Shown here: positions 55,197 to 64,000 of the stretch, one piece after another
Position numbering within the stretch: position 1 is the first letter of the stretch
Layout: the number at the start of each line of letters is the position of its first letter
Origin: Idiomarina abyssalis
GTDB lineage: Bacteria; Pseudomonadota; Gammaproteobacteria; Enterobacterales; Alteromonadaceae
Assembly (NCBI RefSeq): GCF_900116625.1
Contig: NZ_FPBE01000001.1
Location: 992,001 to 1,056,000 of the forward strand
DNA: 64,000 nucleotides
Direction: 5' to 3'
The notes under the pieces: generated by a model
The model's input: only the letters and a program-made list of their open reading frames with translations
Told to the model about the DNA's origin: nothing
Databases searched by the model: none
Program-made: the position numbers and the translations under genes

Positions 55197-56251
55197 GCAT
55201 TGTTGAGCAGTTACAGCGACAGCACCTGAAGCAGTTAACGCCTTATGCGTCAGCGCGTCGCAGCATGAGCGGCGGCAATATCTGGCTGAACGCCAACGAG
55301 TCTCCGTACAGTAACTCGTTCACTGTCGATGACAGCAAGCTTAACCGGTACCCGGAGTTTCAGTCTAAGCCGCTGAACCAGGCCTACGCTGAATACGCCG
55401 GAGTTGAATCCTCACAGGTATTGAGCAGCCGCGGGTCGGATGAAGGTATTGAATTACTGATACGAGCCTTTTGTGAACCCGGTCAGGACAAAGTACTGAT
55501 TTGCCCGCCGACTTACGGTATGTACGCTATTTCGGCTAAAACCTTTGCCGTTGGCGTAAATGAAGTCCCTTTACTGAAGAGCTGGCAACTGGACACCGAG
55601 TCAGTGATAGACGCTGCGGCAGAGTCTAAGGTTATCTTCTTATGTTCACCTTCAAACCCTCTGGGCAACAGGTTGAATCCGGATGACATTGAGCAAGTTT
55701 TACAGCACTCTCCAAGCTCTATTGTGGTTGTCGACGAGGCCTATATTGAGTTTAGTTCTGGTAACAGCGTTGCCGGTTGGCTGAGACGATACCCGAACCT
55801 GGTAGTGCTACGCACCTTGTCTAAAGCTTTTGCTCTGGCCGGCATTCGCTGCGGTTTTTTGCTGGCGAATGACGACATCATTGAGCTACTGCAAAAAGTT
55901 CTGGCGCCGTACCCTTTGCCAGACCCGACAGTGCAAATTGCGGTTCAGGCTTTGCAAACAAGTTCGCTGGAACGACTTCAGCAGCAGGTAGCAAGCTTAT
56001 TAGCCGAGCGCGACCGTGTGCAAACAGCTTTAGAGCAAACACCACTGACTCTGGTATCGGAAAGTGACACGAACTTTTTATTGTATCAGTGTGAAGATGC
56101 CGCTGGTTTAGTGAAATCACTTGCCGATAACGGCCTATTAATACGTAATCAGTCGGCTCAGCAGGGGCTGGAAAACGTTGTTCGCATAACCATTGGTAGC
56201 GCCGCCGAAAATGACGAACTGATTCAACAGTTAAAGGATTATTTTTCATGA
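55193..56251 (+). CDS. hisC: Histidinol-phosphate aminotransferase
   Basis: A 352-residue PLP enzyme that makes histidinol phosphate. It has [25 protein letters not shown] and the PLP-lysine stretch [29 protein letters not shown] precedes the ATG. It overlaps hisD (ATGA) and hisB by 4 bases, so translation is coupled throughout. Confidence 0.96.
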   Translation: MSIVEQLQRQHLKQLTPYASARRSMSGGNIWLNANESPYSNSFTVDDSKLNRYPEFQSKPLNQAYAEYAGVESSQVLSSRGSDEGIELLIRAFCEPGQDKVLICPPTYGMYAISAKTFAVGVNEVPLLKSWQLDTESVIDAAAESKVIFLCSPSNPLGNRLNPDDIEQVLQHSPSSIVVVDEAYIEFSSGNSVAGWLRRYPNLVVLRTLSKAFALAGIRCGFLLANDDIIELLQKVLAPYPLPDPTVQIAVQALQTSSLERLQQQVASLLAERDRVQTALEQTPLTLVSESDTNFLLYQCEDAAGLVKSLADNGLLIRNQSAQQGLENVVRITIGSAAENDELIQQLKDYFS

Positions 56252-57324
56252 GCCAGAAGCCTATTTTATTTATTGACCGCGACGGGACTCTGGTAGAAGA
56301 GCCCGCTATAGACAAACAGCTGGACAGCGTTGAGAAGCTGGTATTTGAGCCCAACGTGGTACCGGCTTTGCTGAAACTGCAACAGGCGGGTTATCAGCTG
56401 GTGATGGTGTCCAACCAGGACGGTCTGGGTACTGATAGCTTCCCGCAAGCTGATTTTGATGCGCCACATAACTTAATGATGGCGGTGTTTGAATCACAAG
56501 GTATTCGCTTTAACGATGTTTTGATTTGCCCTCACTTTGACAGTGATAACTGCAGCTGCCGCAAGCCTGCTCTTGGGCTGGTAAAGTCGTACCTGAAAGA
56601 AGGTCGTGTCGACTTTACCAACTCCTACGTTATTGGCGACCGTGAAACCGACCTGCAACTGGCTGAGAATATGGGTATTGAAGGCCTGCACTACAGCCGC
56701 ACAGAACTCAACTGGGATGCCATTGTTCACCAGCTACTGGACAACCCGCGTACAGCGTCAGTTACACGTACCACCCGGGAAACGGATATTAACATTAAGG
56801 TGGATTTAGACAGTCAGGCACCGCGCGAATTTGATACCGGTATTGGCTTCTTTGATCACATGCTTGAGCAAATAGCCACACACGCGGGCTTCTCGCTTTC
56901 GGTTAAGGTTAAGGGTGATTTGCACATTGACGATCACCACACCATTGAAGACACTGCTCTGGCGTTGGGTCAGGCATTACGCTCAGCGCTTGGCGATAAG
57001 CGCGGTATTGGCCGCTTTGGTTTTGCTCTGCCTATGGATGAATGCCGGGCGGAATGTCTGATCGATTTATCCGGACGTCCCTATTTGAAATGGGAAGCAG
57101 ATTTCACCCGCGACAAAGTCGGCGAGTTATCCACCGAAATGGTCGAGCACTTCTTCCGCTCGTTAACCGACGCCATGGCAATGAGCTTGCACTTATCGAC
57201 CACCGAGGGTAATACCCACCATCAGGTTGAAAGCCTGTTTAAGGTGTTTGGCCGGGCTCTGCGTCAGGCTATTACCAAAACTGGAGACCAACAGTTGCCG
57301 TCGAGTAAGGGGATGCTGGCATGA
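56248..57324 (+). CDS. hisB: Bifunctional histidinol-phosphatase / imidazoleglycerol-phosphate dehydratase
   Basis: A 358-residue fusion. The N-terminal HAD-type phosphatase (about 1-165) begins with [12 protein letters not shown] and has the zinc-loop cysteines [17 protein letters not shown]. The C-terminal dehydratase (about 170-358) has [36 protein letters not shown]-like ([16 protein letters not shown]) and [12 protein letters not shown], the metal-binding histidines. The fusion is typical of Enterobacteria and many gammaproteobacteria. Confidence 0.96.
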   Translation: MSQKPILFIDRDGTLVEEPAIDKQLDSVEKLVFEPNVVPALLKLQQAGYQLVMVSNQDGLGTDSFPQADFDAPHNLMMAVFESQGIRFNDVLICPHFDSDNCSCRKPALGLVKSYLKEGRVDFTNSYVIGDRETDLQLAENMGIEGLHYSRTELNWDAIVHQLLDNPRTASVTRTTRETDINIKVDLDSQAPREFDTGIGFFDHMLEQIATHAGFSLSVKVKGDLHIDDHHTIEDTALALGQALRSALGDKRGIGRFGFALPMDECRAECLIDLSGRPYLKWEADFTRDKVGELSTEMVEHFFRSLTDAMAMSLHLSTTEGNTHHQVESLFKVFGRALRQAITKTGDQQLPSSKGMLA

Positions 57325-57911
57325 ATGTGGTGATTGTCGATACCGAGTGTGCCAACCTGACGTCTGTTCGCTTTGCAGTTGAACGTTTGGGCTACTCAGT
57401 GCTTATTACCGATGATGCAGAACAAATACGCACCGCTGACTGTGTCATTTTGCCCGGCGTAGGTACCGCTGCCGCGGCTATGCGTAACTTACAGCGAAAG
57501 CAACTCGTAGAGCCGCTGCGGGAATTAACCCAGCCGGTGCTGGGTATTTGTCTGGGTATGCAATTATTGACCTCGCACTCAGAAGAAGGTGACGTTGATT
57601 GTCTTAACCTGATTCCGGCGAAAACCAAACGCCTTCGCGAGCATGGTCTTCCGTTGCCGCACATGGGCTGGAATACACTGGAGCCAACCGACGACAACCC
57701 ATTAGTCGACACAAACGACAGCTACTGCTATTTCGTACACAGTTTTGCTGTAGCCGTTGATGAGTACACCATTGCCAGTAGCGAATACGGTGAACGATTT
57801 GCCTCTATGATACGACACAACAACTATTTTGGTGCGCAGTTTCACCCCGAACGCTCAGGTAAAACCGGCGAAGCTCTGTTGAAACGTTTTTTGGAGTTAA
57901 AATTATGCTGA
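57321..57911 (+). CDS. hisH: Imidazole glycerol phosphate synthase, glutaminase subunit
   Basis: A 196-residue class I glutamine amidotransferase that supplies ammonia to HisF. Nucleophile [12 protein letters not shown]; the catalytic His-Glu is in [11 protein letters not shown]. It overlaps hisB by 4 bases and hisA by 7. Confidence 0.96.
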   Translation: MNVVIVDTECANLTSVRFAVERLGYSVLITDDAEQIRTADCVILPGVGTAAAAMRNLQRKQLVEPLRELTQPVLGICLGMQLLTSHSEEGDVDCLNLIPAKTKRLREHGLPLPHMGWNTLEPTDDNPLVDTNDSYCYFVHSFAVAVDEYTIASSEYGERFASMIRHNNYFGAQFHPERSGKTGEALLKRFLELKLC

Positions 57912-58642
57912 TCCCTGCTCTGGATCTTATCGATGGAAAAGTTGTGCGTCTGTATCAGGGCGACTTTGCGCAAAAAACTGAATTTGATTTAACACCTTTA
58001 GGCCAGGCTCAGCTTTATGCTGAGGCAGGTGCAAAATGGCTGCACCTGGTGGATTTAGACGGTGCCAAAGATCCTGACAGACGACAACAAACCTTACTAG
58101 CTAAGCTTGCCTCAGAGTCAGGAATGCGGTGTCAGGCAGGAGGCGGAATACGCACAACAGCAGATTTGGAAGCCTTATTTGAAGCCGGCATTGAACGTGC
58201 TGTAATTGGTTCAACTGCGGTGAATAATCCGGATAAAGTCACTCGCTGGTTCCAGACCTACGGACCTGAAAAGATAGTCCTTGCTCTGGATGTCAATATT
58301 GACGCAGATGGCAATGCAATGGTGGCTACGCACGGCTGGCAAGAGGCCAGCACGCATACACTGGATGATATTCTGAAACGCTATCTGGATTTAGGTTGTC
58401 GCCATGTGCTTTGTACCGATATCAGTAAAGACGGCACCATGACAGGCACCAATGTCGAGCTCTACAAGCGCTATAAAGCACTTTACCCACAAGTGGTCTG
58501 GCAGGCATCCGGTGGTGTCAGTTGCTTAGATGATCTTAAAGATTTGAAAGCCGTTAACTGTGACTCAGTTATTCTTGGTAAGTCTTTACTTACCGGCGCT
58601 TTCACGATGCAGGAGGCACTGGCATGCTGGCAAAACGCGTAA
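57905..58642 (+). CDS. hisA: ProFAR isomerase
   Basis: A 245-residue TIM-barrel enzyme that catalyses the Amadori rearrangement of ProFAR. It has [33 protein letters not shown] and the phosphate-binding [17 protein letters not shown]. It overlaps hisH by 7 bases and hisF by 19 bases. Confidence 0.96.
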   Translation: MLIPALDLIDGKVVRLYQGDFAQKTEFDLTPLGQAQLYAEAGAKWLHLVDLDGAKDPDRRQQTLLAKLASESGMRCQAGGGIRTTADLEALFEAGIERAVIGSTAVNNPDKVTRWFQTYGPEKIVLALDVNIDADGNAMVATHGWQEASTHTLDDILKRYLDLGCRHVLCTDISKDGTMTGTNVELYKRYKALYPQVVWQASGGVSCLDDLKDLKAVNCDSVILGKSLLTGAFTMQEALACWQNA

Positions 58643-59421
58643 TTCCTTGTCTGGATGTTCGTGACGGACAAGTGGTAAAAGGGGTTAAGTTCCGTAATCA
58701 TGAGGTTATTGGTGACATTCAGCCTCTGGCTAAACGTTATGCAGAAAGCGGCGCCGATGAGTTAGTGTTCTATGACATTACAGCATCGGCTGACGGACGT
58801 ACGGTAGACAAGTCCTGGGTGGAACGAGTAGCCCGCGAAATTAATATTCCATTCACTGTGGCCGGTGGCATCCGTTCGGTTGAGCAAGCACAGACCATGC
58901 TGTCTATGGGTGCGGATAAAATTTCCATTAACTCGCCTGCTCTGCTTAACCCGGACTTGATCAATACCCTGGTCGAAGAGTTTGGTCAGCAATGCATTGT
59001 TATTGGCATCGACAGCTTTTATAACGAGCAGTCTGATCAATATGAAGTCCACCAGTTTACCGGTGACGAGAGTAAGTCTCGTAAATCGGCCTGGCAAACG
59101 AAGGACTGGCTGCAGGAGGTTATCTCTCGCGGTGCCGGTGAAATTGTTCTGAATTGTATGAATCAGGACGGTGTTCGCCGGGGTTACGATATCGCTCAAT
59201 TGTCAGCTTTACGTGAATACTGTTCTGTACCTTTAATCGCCTCTGGCGGCGCCGGCGAAATTCAGCATTTTGTCGATGCCTTTCAGCAAGCTAAAGTTGA
59301 TGGCGCACTGGCAGCGTCGGTTTTTCATAAGAATATATTCAGTATTAGCGACGTAAAAGCCGCTATGGCAGCGAATAATGTTGCTGTTCGCCCTATAGAA
59401 GCGATTCAGGAGACACAATGA
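58624..59421 (+). CDS. hisF: Imidazole glycerol phosphate synthase, cyclase subunit
   Basis: A 265-residue TIM-barrel partner of HisH. It opens [20 protein letters not shown] and has [17 protein letters not shown] and [15 protein letters not shown], the two phosphate sites. Starts inside hisA (19-bp overlap) with AGGAGG upstream. Length is normal for the family (about 257). Confidence 0.96.
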   Translation: MLAKRVIPCLDVRDGQVVKGVKFRNHEVIGDIQPLAKRYAESGADELVFYDITASADGRTVDKSWVERVAREINIPFTVAGGIRSVEQAQTMLSMGADKISINSPALLNPDLINTLVEEFGQQCIVIGIDSFYNEQSDQYEVHQFTGDESKSRKSAWQTKDWLQEVISRGAGEIVLNCMNQDGVRRGYDIAQLSALREYCSVPLIASGGAGEIQHFVDAFQQAKVDGALAASVFHKNIFSISDVKAAMAANNVAVRPIEAIQETQ

Positions 59422-60026
59422 GAATTAAGTTAGATACAATAGACCAGCTAGCCTGGGATAAAATGTCGGGGCTGCTACCCTGCACGGTGCAACACGCATT
59501 AACCGGTGAAATCCTGATGCAGGCCTATATGAACGCTGACGCTGTTAAAGAGAGTTTAGCAACTGGCAAAACAACGTTTTACAGCCGCAGTAAAGAGCGT
59601 TTATGGACTAAGGGCGAGAGCTCAAAAAACTACCTTCAGCTTGAAGGTATTTATTCAGACTGCGATAACGACGCATTACTGGTTCAGGCTCTGCCCGATG
59701 GTCCTACCTGCCACTTAGGCAACCGCAGCTGCTTTGCCGAAGCACCTAAACCTTTACTGCACGAGCTGGATGCGCTTATTGCCAGTCGCAAAGGCGCGGA
59801 TGCCAGTAAAAGCTACACCGCCAGCTTGTTTACCAAAGGGTTAAAACGAGTTGCACAAAAAGTCGGAGAAGAAGGCGTTGAAGTTGCTCTGGCCGCAGCA
59901 ACCGCCGATAAAGACGAGCTGGTTAATGAAAGTGCGGATTTACTTTATCACTTGCTGGTCGCGTTGCGAGCCAATGAGCTTAGCCTGGAGGACGTGCTGG
60001 AGGTGTTAGCTAAGCGCCGCGGTTAA
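59418..60026 (+). CDS. hisI: Bifunctional PR-AMP cyclohydrolase / PR-ATP pyrophosphatase
   Basis: A 202-residue HisIE fusion. The cyclohydrolase part (1-110) has [20 protein letters not shown] and [20 protein letters not shown] with its metal-binding cysteines. The pyrophosphatase part has [20 protein letters not shown] and [13 protein letters not shown]. It is the last his gene; its stop TAA overlaps the stop of the convergent MATE gene by three to four bases. Confidence 0.96.
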   Translation: MRIKLDTIDQLAWDKMSGLLPCTVQHALTGEILMQAYMNADAVKESLATGKTTFYSRSKERLWTKGESSKNYLQLEGIYSDCDNDALLVQALPDGPTCHLGNRSCFAEAPKPLLHELDALIASRKGADASKSYTASLFTKGLKRVAQKVGEEGVEVALAAATADKDELVNESADLLYHLLVALRANELSLEDVLEVLAKRRG

Positions 60027-61411
60027 GCGGCACTGTTTAACTGCTCACGAAAGTGCTTACGCTCGTATCGACGGGATACGCGGCGTAAGCGCAATGACAA
60101 CAGGACAGCTGCAACACTTAGACCGCTGATAAAGCCTATCCAGAAACCTGCGGCCCCCATTGCCGGTACTACCCAGTCGGTACGCCCCAAAATAAAGCCC
60201 ACACTTAGACCAAATGGCCAGTAGGAAATAAAAGCGAGGATCATCGGGTACTTGGTGTCTTTATAGCCACGCAGTGTACCTATAGAAATGGCCTGGAAAG
60301 TATCTGACACGGTGAATATAGCCGCCAGCCCCATAAGAGTGGCTGCTAAGTTAATGATGTCCTGGTCCGGTGTATAGAGGCTTGCTAACCAGCCTCCCCC
60401 CAAATACATGATAAGCCCATTGACCGTTGCGAATGCGCCACCAAACAGCATAGCGATTTTAAAGCTCAACATGGCATTTTTCGGGTCTCCTGCTCCCAAC
60501 GCAAAGCCAACCCGTAACGTTACCGCCATAGAGATACTCAGCGGCACCATGTACACCAGCGAACTGATGTTCAGCGCAATTTGATGAGCAGAAACCACCG
60601 TTGGCCCCAAAGGAGCTATGAGTAAGGCTACGGCCGCAAACAAACTCACTTCAAAAAAAAGTGACATTGAAATAGGAAAACCGATACGAATAACGTAGGT
60701 GACATCGTCCCAGTTCGGACGATACCAGCGGCGCAGTAACCTTAACCGTTTGTAACGTTTGGCGGTAAAGGTATAAATGGCCATAGAGAGAGCCATACCC
60801 CACAGCACGATAGCGGTAGCAAGACCACAACCCGCACCACCAAGCTCCGGCATGCCAAATTCACCGTACACAAAGACATAGTTTGCCGGTATGTTGATCA
60901 GTAAGCCAATGAAGCCAATGATTAGCGATGGCATGGTATTCGACATACCTTCGCAGAAATTTCTTAGTACCGCGTATATAACAAAGCCAGGTATACCCCA
61001 GGCTATATAAAATAGGTAGTCCAGCGTAATAGCACGGAAGTCATCTTCCACTTCCATAATATCCAGTAACCATGGAGCGGAGGACATTCCAATTAAGGTA
61101 ATGACACCGACAATGGCACACGCATACAAGCCCTGCTGCAATATATTGGCAACGCGCTTGTGCGAGTTAGAACCATCGAGATGAGAGATAATTGGCGCTA
61201 ATGCCAACGCCAGACCGAACACCAATAACGTGGCGGGCACGAAAATACTTCCGCCAACGGACACAGCCGCCAGGTCAAGCGCGCCCTTGCGTCCTGCCAT
61301 GACCGTGTCGACCACACTCATTAGCATTTGAGTGAGCTGGGCAACCAGAATGGGACCGGTCAGTTTGGCCAGTTTATGACATTCGTCTTTGTTATTGCTC
61401 CACCAGTTCAC
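60023..61411 (-). CDS. MATE-family multidrug efflux transporter (NorM-like)
   Basis: A 462-residue carrier with 12 membrane helices, opening LAKLTGPILVAQLTQMLMSV and VDTVMAGRKGALDLAAVSVG, the NorM/MdtK pattern. The second half repeats it (IGFPISMSLFFEVSLFAAV). NorM-type carriers exchange Na+ for cationic drugs. The start is GTG 61411, as no ATG precedes the family region; the ribosome site is weak. It is closer to NorM than the MATE gene at 20564-21922. Confidence 0.9.
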   Translation of the reverse strand: MNWWSNNKDECHKLAKLTGPILVAQLTQMLMSVVDTVMAGRKGALDLAAVSVGGSIFVPATLLVFGLALALAPIISHLDGSNSHKRVANILQQGLYACAIVGVITLIGMSSAPWLLDIMEVEDDFRAITLDYLFYIAWGIPGFVIYAVLRNFCEGMSNTMPSLIIGFIGLLINIPANYVFVYGEFGMPELGGAGCGLATAIVLWGMALSMAIYTFTAKRYKRLRLLRRWYRPNWDDVTYVIRIGFPISMSLFFEVSLFAAVALLIAPLGPTVVSAHQIALNISSLVYMVPLSISMAVTLRVGFALGAGDPKNAMLSFKIAMLFGGAFATVNGLIMYLGGGWLASLYTPDQDIINLAATLMGLAAIFTVSDTFQAISIGTLRGYKDTKYPMILAFISYWPFGLSVGFILGRTDWVVPAMGAAGFWIGFISGLSVAAVLLSLRLRRVSRRYERKHFREQLNSAA

Positions 61412-61429
61412 TCGTTCTTATTCTCTGGG

Positions 61430-62221
61430 TTAATGAGGTTGGTTGCGCAAAAAGCGCAGAATACGTTGGTTAACATCCGCCGGGTGAGTTAGTGGTCCCA
61501 TATGCCCGGCAGTAACCGATTCTCTTGTAATATTAGGCAAAACCGTGGACAGTGCCTCAGCAACCGCCTTAGCACTACGCCGAGTGTGATCGCCCTGCAA
61601 CAGCAGCAGGTTTTGATCAACACCACTGTAGTCAGCCAGGCGCCTTGGTTCGTTAAGCAATGCATCAAAGTCCAGCGCTACTTTATCGGCCTGGGCAACC
61701 ATTAACTGTTGGATTCGCTCCGGCAGAGCATCGAAATAACCGGCATCGTTCCAGTAGTCGACAAAAGTGCGAGTGCATTCTTTCGCGTCTCTGCCATGCA
61801 TTGCCTGACTAATTTCCTGAATTTCCAGCATGCCCGGCGAGTCATCCGGTAGCACATGAAAGGCCACAGGCTCATAAACCACCACGTCGGCAATCTCAAA
61901 GGGCTTCTCTAATGCCAGTTTTAGCGCAACGGCACCTCCGTATGAGTGTCCGACCAGCTGAACGGGCTGCTTCAGCTGTAAACTTTCGACAGCAGAAAGG
62001 ATACGTGGCAGCTCCTGCTCCAGCCGAAAGTTCGCCGTATATTCAACTTTAGGCGCCTGCCCATAACCAAGGAGATCAACCGCAATAACAAAGTGGCTGC
62101 TCACTAAGTCCTTTAACAGAGCTCGCCACTGTGTACTGGCACTCTGCGAGCTGTGCAACAAAATGACCGGGGGATTTTGCTGCTCGCCATATAAATGAAT
62201 TCCGGGTTCTATTTCAGACAT
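61430..62221 (-). CDS. Alpha/beta hydrolase
   Basis: A 263-residue hydrolase without a signal peptide. It has VILLHSSQSASTQWRALL, the nucleophile elbow GHSYGGAVALK, and a C-terminal histidine in VTAGHMGPLTHP. The substrate is unknown. It is 18 bp upstream of the MATE gene and 9 bp downstream of the MAPEG gene, all leftward, so probably one operon of three genes. Confidence 0.83.
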   Translation of the reverse strand: MSEIEPGIHLYGEQQNPPVILLHSSQSASTQWRALLKDLVSSHFVIAVDLLGYGQAPKVEYTANFRLEQELPRILSAVESLQLKQPVQLVGHSYGGAVALKLALEKPFEIADVVVYEPVAFHVLPDDSPGMLEIQEISQAMHGRDAKECTRTFVDYWNDAGYFDALPERIQQLMVAQADKVALDFDALLNEPRRLADYSGVDQNLLLLQGDHTRRSAKAVAEALSTVLPNITRESVTAGHMGPLTHPADVNQRILRFLRNQPH

Positions 62222-62230
62222 AACTTCACT

Positions 62231-62638
62231 TTAAGATAAACTGACACCAACAAACTGACCGATACCGTAGCCAGCAGCTAATAGCAAAACGGCAAAAGTT
62301 GTTAATACACCAATGGTTCTTGGCAGGCTAACACCTACACTGCGAGTTAACCCAATGGCATGGCATAAACGAGCAATAACCAGCGCAATACCTAAGCCAT
62401 GCAGTAAGCCTAAAGGCGCATTCTGAACTTCCATCATAGCAAATAGAATAAGAGCCAACGGCACATATTCAATAAAGTTGCCATGAATGCGAACGGCTGC
62501 TTTTAGATCCTGAGCTTCGCCGGTACCAATACCGACTCGGTGCTTCCAGCGTAAGCGTATAATACGCGCCGCCAGGGCAAGATAGATTAAGGTTAAGACT
62601 CCGGCATAAAAACCGGTAATTGTAAGTTGTGATGTCAC
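62231..62638 (-). CDS. MAPEG-family membrane protein
   Basis: A 135-residue protein with four helices. AVRIHGNFIEYVPLALILFA and ARLCHAIGL are the MAPEG family signature (YecN-like). MAPEG proteins include glutathione transferases and related enzymes; the reaction here is unknown. The start is GTG 62638 with AAGGGG upstream. It begins the MAPEG-hydrolase-MATE run. Confidence 0.85.
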   Translation of the reverse strand: MTSQLTITGFYAGVLTLIYLALAARIIRLRWKHRVGIGTGEAQDLKAAVRIHGNFIEYVPLALILFAMMEVQNAPLGLLHGLGIALVIARLCHAIGLTRSVGVSLPRTIGVLTTFAVLLLAAGYGIGQFVGVSLS

Positions 62639-62676
62639 TTGCTGCCCCTTATTTTTCTTTGTTAGTCGGCTTCATC

Positions 62677-62703
62677 AAAAAAGGCTCACCATGTGAGCCT
62701 TTT
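62677..62703 (-). terminator. Intrinsic terminator of adk
   Basis: Stem GGCTCAC / GTGAGCC with a 3-nt loop, flanked by six A (62677-62682) and four T. On the minus strand the six A give a U-run after the adk transcript. Confidence 0.88.
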
Positions 62704-62713
62704 GCTAAACCTG

Positions 62714-63418
<705 letters not shown>

Positions 63419-63439
63419 CTATTACAAGCTCAGAAAGAC

Positions 63440-63465
63440 GCTGCGGGCAATGACTTACCCGCAGC
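63440..63465 (-). terminator. Hairpin between htpG and adk
   Basis: GCTGCGGG / CCCGCAGC with a 10-nt loop just after the htpG stop. There is no clear U-run on the minus strand, so termination may be partial. Confidence 0.5.
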
Positions 63466-63478
63466 AGAAGGTGCAAAA

Positions 63479-64000
63479 TTAAGCGTTTAGCATTAATTTA
63501 TTAAGGCGGGTGACAAAAGAGGCCGGGTCTTTCAGGTTACCCCGTTCTGCCAAAGTAGCCTGGTCCAATAATACCTCGGCCCACTCTTTAAATGTGTCCT
63601 CGTCCTTAGTCAGCATTCGTTCTACCAGTGGATGCTCGGGGTTCACTTCAAAGATGTACTTAGTTTCAGGAACCGCCTGTCCAGCCGCTTCCATCAACTT
63701 GGCCATCTGCGTGCTCATATCATTGTCATCGGTAATGATACAAGCTGGCGAGTCGGTTAACCGGTGAGTTACGCGAACCTTCTTCACTTTATCGCCTAAT
63801 GCTTTTTCAAAACGCTCAAGGTTCGCTTTGAAGGCCTCTTCGGCTTTTTCCTGTTCAGCTTTGTCTTCCTCGTCGTCCAGTTCACCTAAGTCCAGATCAC
63901 CACGAGTAACCGACTGCAATTGCTTCTCTTTAAACTCTGTCAGGTGGCTCATTAACCACTCATCGATACGCTCAGAAAGCAGTAAAACTTCAATGCCTTT
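63479..64000 (-). CDS. htpG: Chaperone HtpG (Hsp90), C-terminal part (cut by window edge)
   Basis: The last 173 residues of HtpG. The window edge falls at KGIEVLLLSERIDEWLMSHL, the start of the conserved stretch seen in E. coli HtpG. The rest is the C-terminal dimerisation domain (VTHRLTDSPACIITDDND, EVNPEHPLVERML, ASFVTRLNKLML). The ATPase and middle domains lie outside. It is followed by adk, the same order as in E. coli. Confidence 0.93.
   Translation of the reverse strand, partial: KGIEVLLLSERIDEWLMSHLTEFKEKQLQSVTRGDLDLGELDDEEDKAEQEKAEEAFKANLERFEKALGDKVKKVRVTHRLTDSPACIITDDNDMSTQMAKLMEAAGQAVPETKYIFEVNPEHPLVERMLTKDEDTFKEWAEVLLDQATLAERGNLKDPASFVTRLNKLMLNA

Overview
The window reads as chromosomal DNA of a marine gammaproteobacterium in the Alteromonadales range. 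An Idiomarina-like organism is my best guess, inferred from gene content and synteny and not tested by any search. Support includes a rnfABCDGE-nth operon, a MotY homologue beside RNase T, fadR beside dsbB, a fadD-rnd-ycgL-lytic transglycosylase-ycgN run, yoaA-tsaB, htpG-adk, and a full attenuated his operon. I see no prophage, insertion sequence, CRISPR array or rRNA operon. Coding density is high and most of the window is conserved core genome.

Layout. 1-3.7 kb: 5' end of gltX, two tRNA-Val genes, and glutathione-dependent formaldehyde detoxification (frmA-frmB) with a divergent LysR regulator. 3.75-5.0 kb: an acetyl-CoA hydrolase/transferase family gene. 5.0-13.5 kb: a leftward block of a TonB-dependent receptor, a PhoD-like phosphoesterase, betI, betB, betA and a short BCCT-type transporter. 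Two nearly identical 20-bp palindromes lie upstream of the receptor gene and look like BetI operators. This block is the most interesting part of the window: it may join outer-membrane uptake and phosphoester cleavage to choline oxidation under one repressor. 13.7-18.4 kb: racemase, Tag-like glycosylase, porin-like barrel protein, SIMPL, DUF502, YchJ and two overlapping small membrane protein genes. 18.5-23.2 kb: uvrB, a MATE transporter and an aspartate aminotransferase.

23.2-24.0 kb is the only gene-free stretch over 300 bases. It holds a DnaA-box cluster next to AT-rich DNA and several GATC sites, followed by two identical tRNA-Asn genes. 24.1-25.7 kb: a glycosyltransferase-like gene and a PAP2 phosphatase. 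25.9-31.7 kb: rnf-nth. 31.7-37.6 kb: motY, rnt, a 2-Cys peroxiredoxin, grxD with a 19-bp tandem repeat at its 3' end, sodB, two AT-rich lipoprotein genes and an exported hydrolase. 37.8-43.2 kb: DUF748, mtfA, DUF5610, fadR, dsbB. 43.2-52.7 kb: a long leftward run from a small Q/E-rich gene through yoaA, tsaB, slp, a hydrolase, fadD, rnd, ycgL and a lytic transglycosylase to ycgN. 52.7-60.0 kb: hisL leader and attenuator, then hisGDCBHAF(IE). 60.0-64.0 kb: a second MATE gene, a hydrolase, a MAPEG protein, adk and the 3' part of htpG.

Circuits visible within the window: likely BetI control of the receptor-phoD-bet block, likely FadR sites upstream of both fadR and fadD, and transcription attenuation of the his operon. 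Several starts were moved from the longest reading frame on the basis of Shine-Dalgarno sequences and family N-termini.
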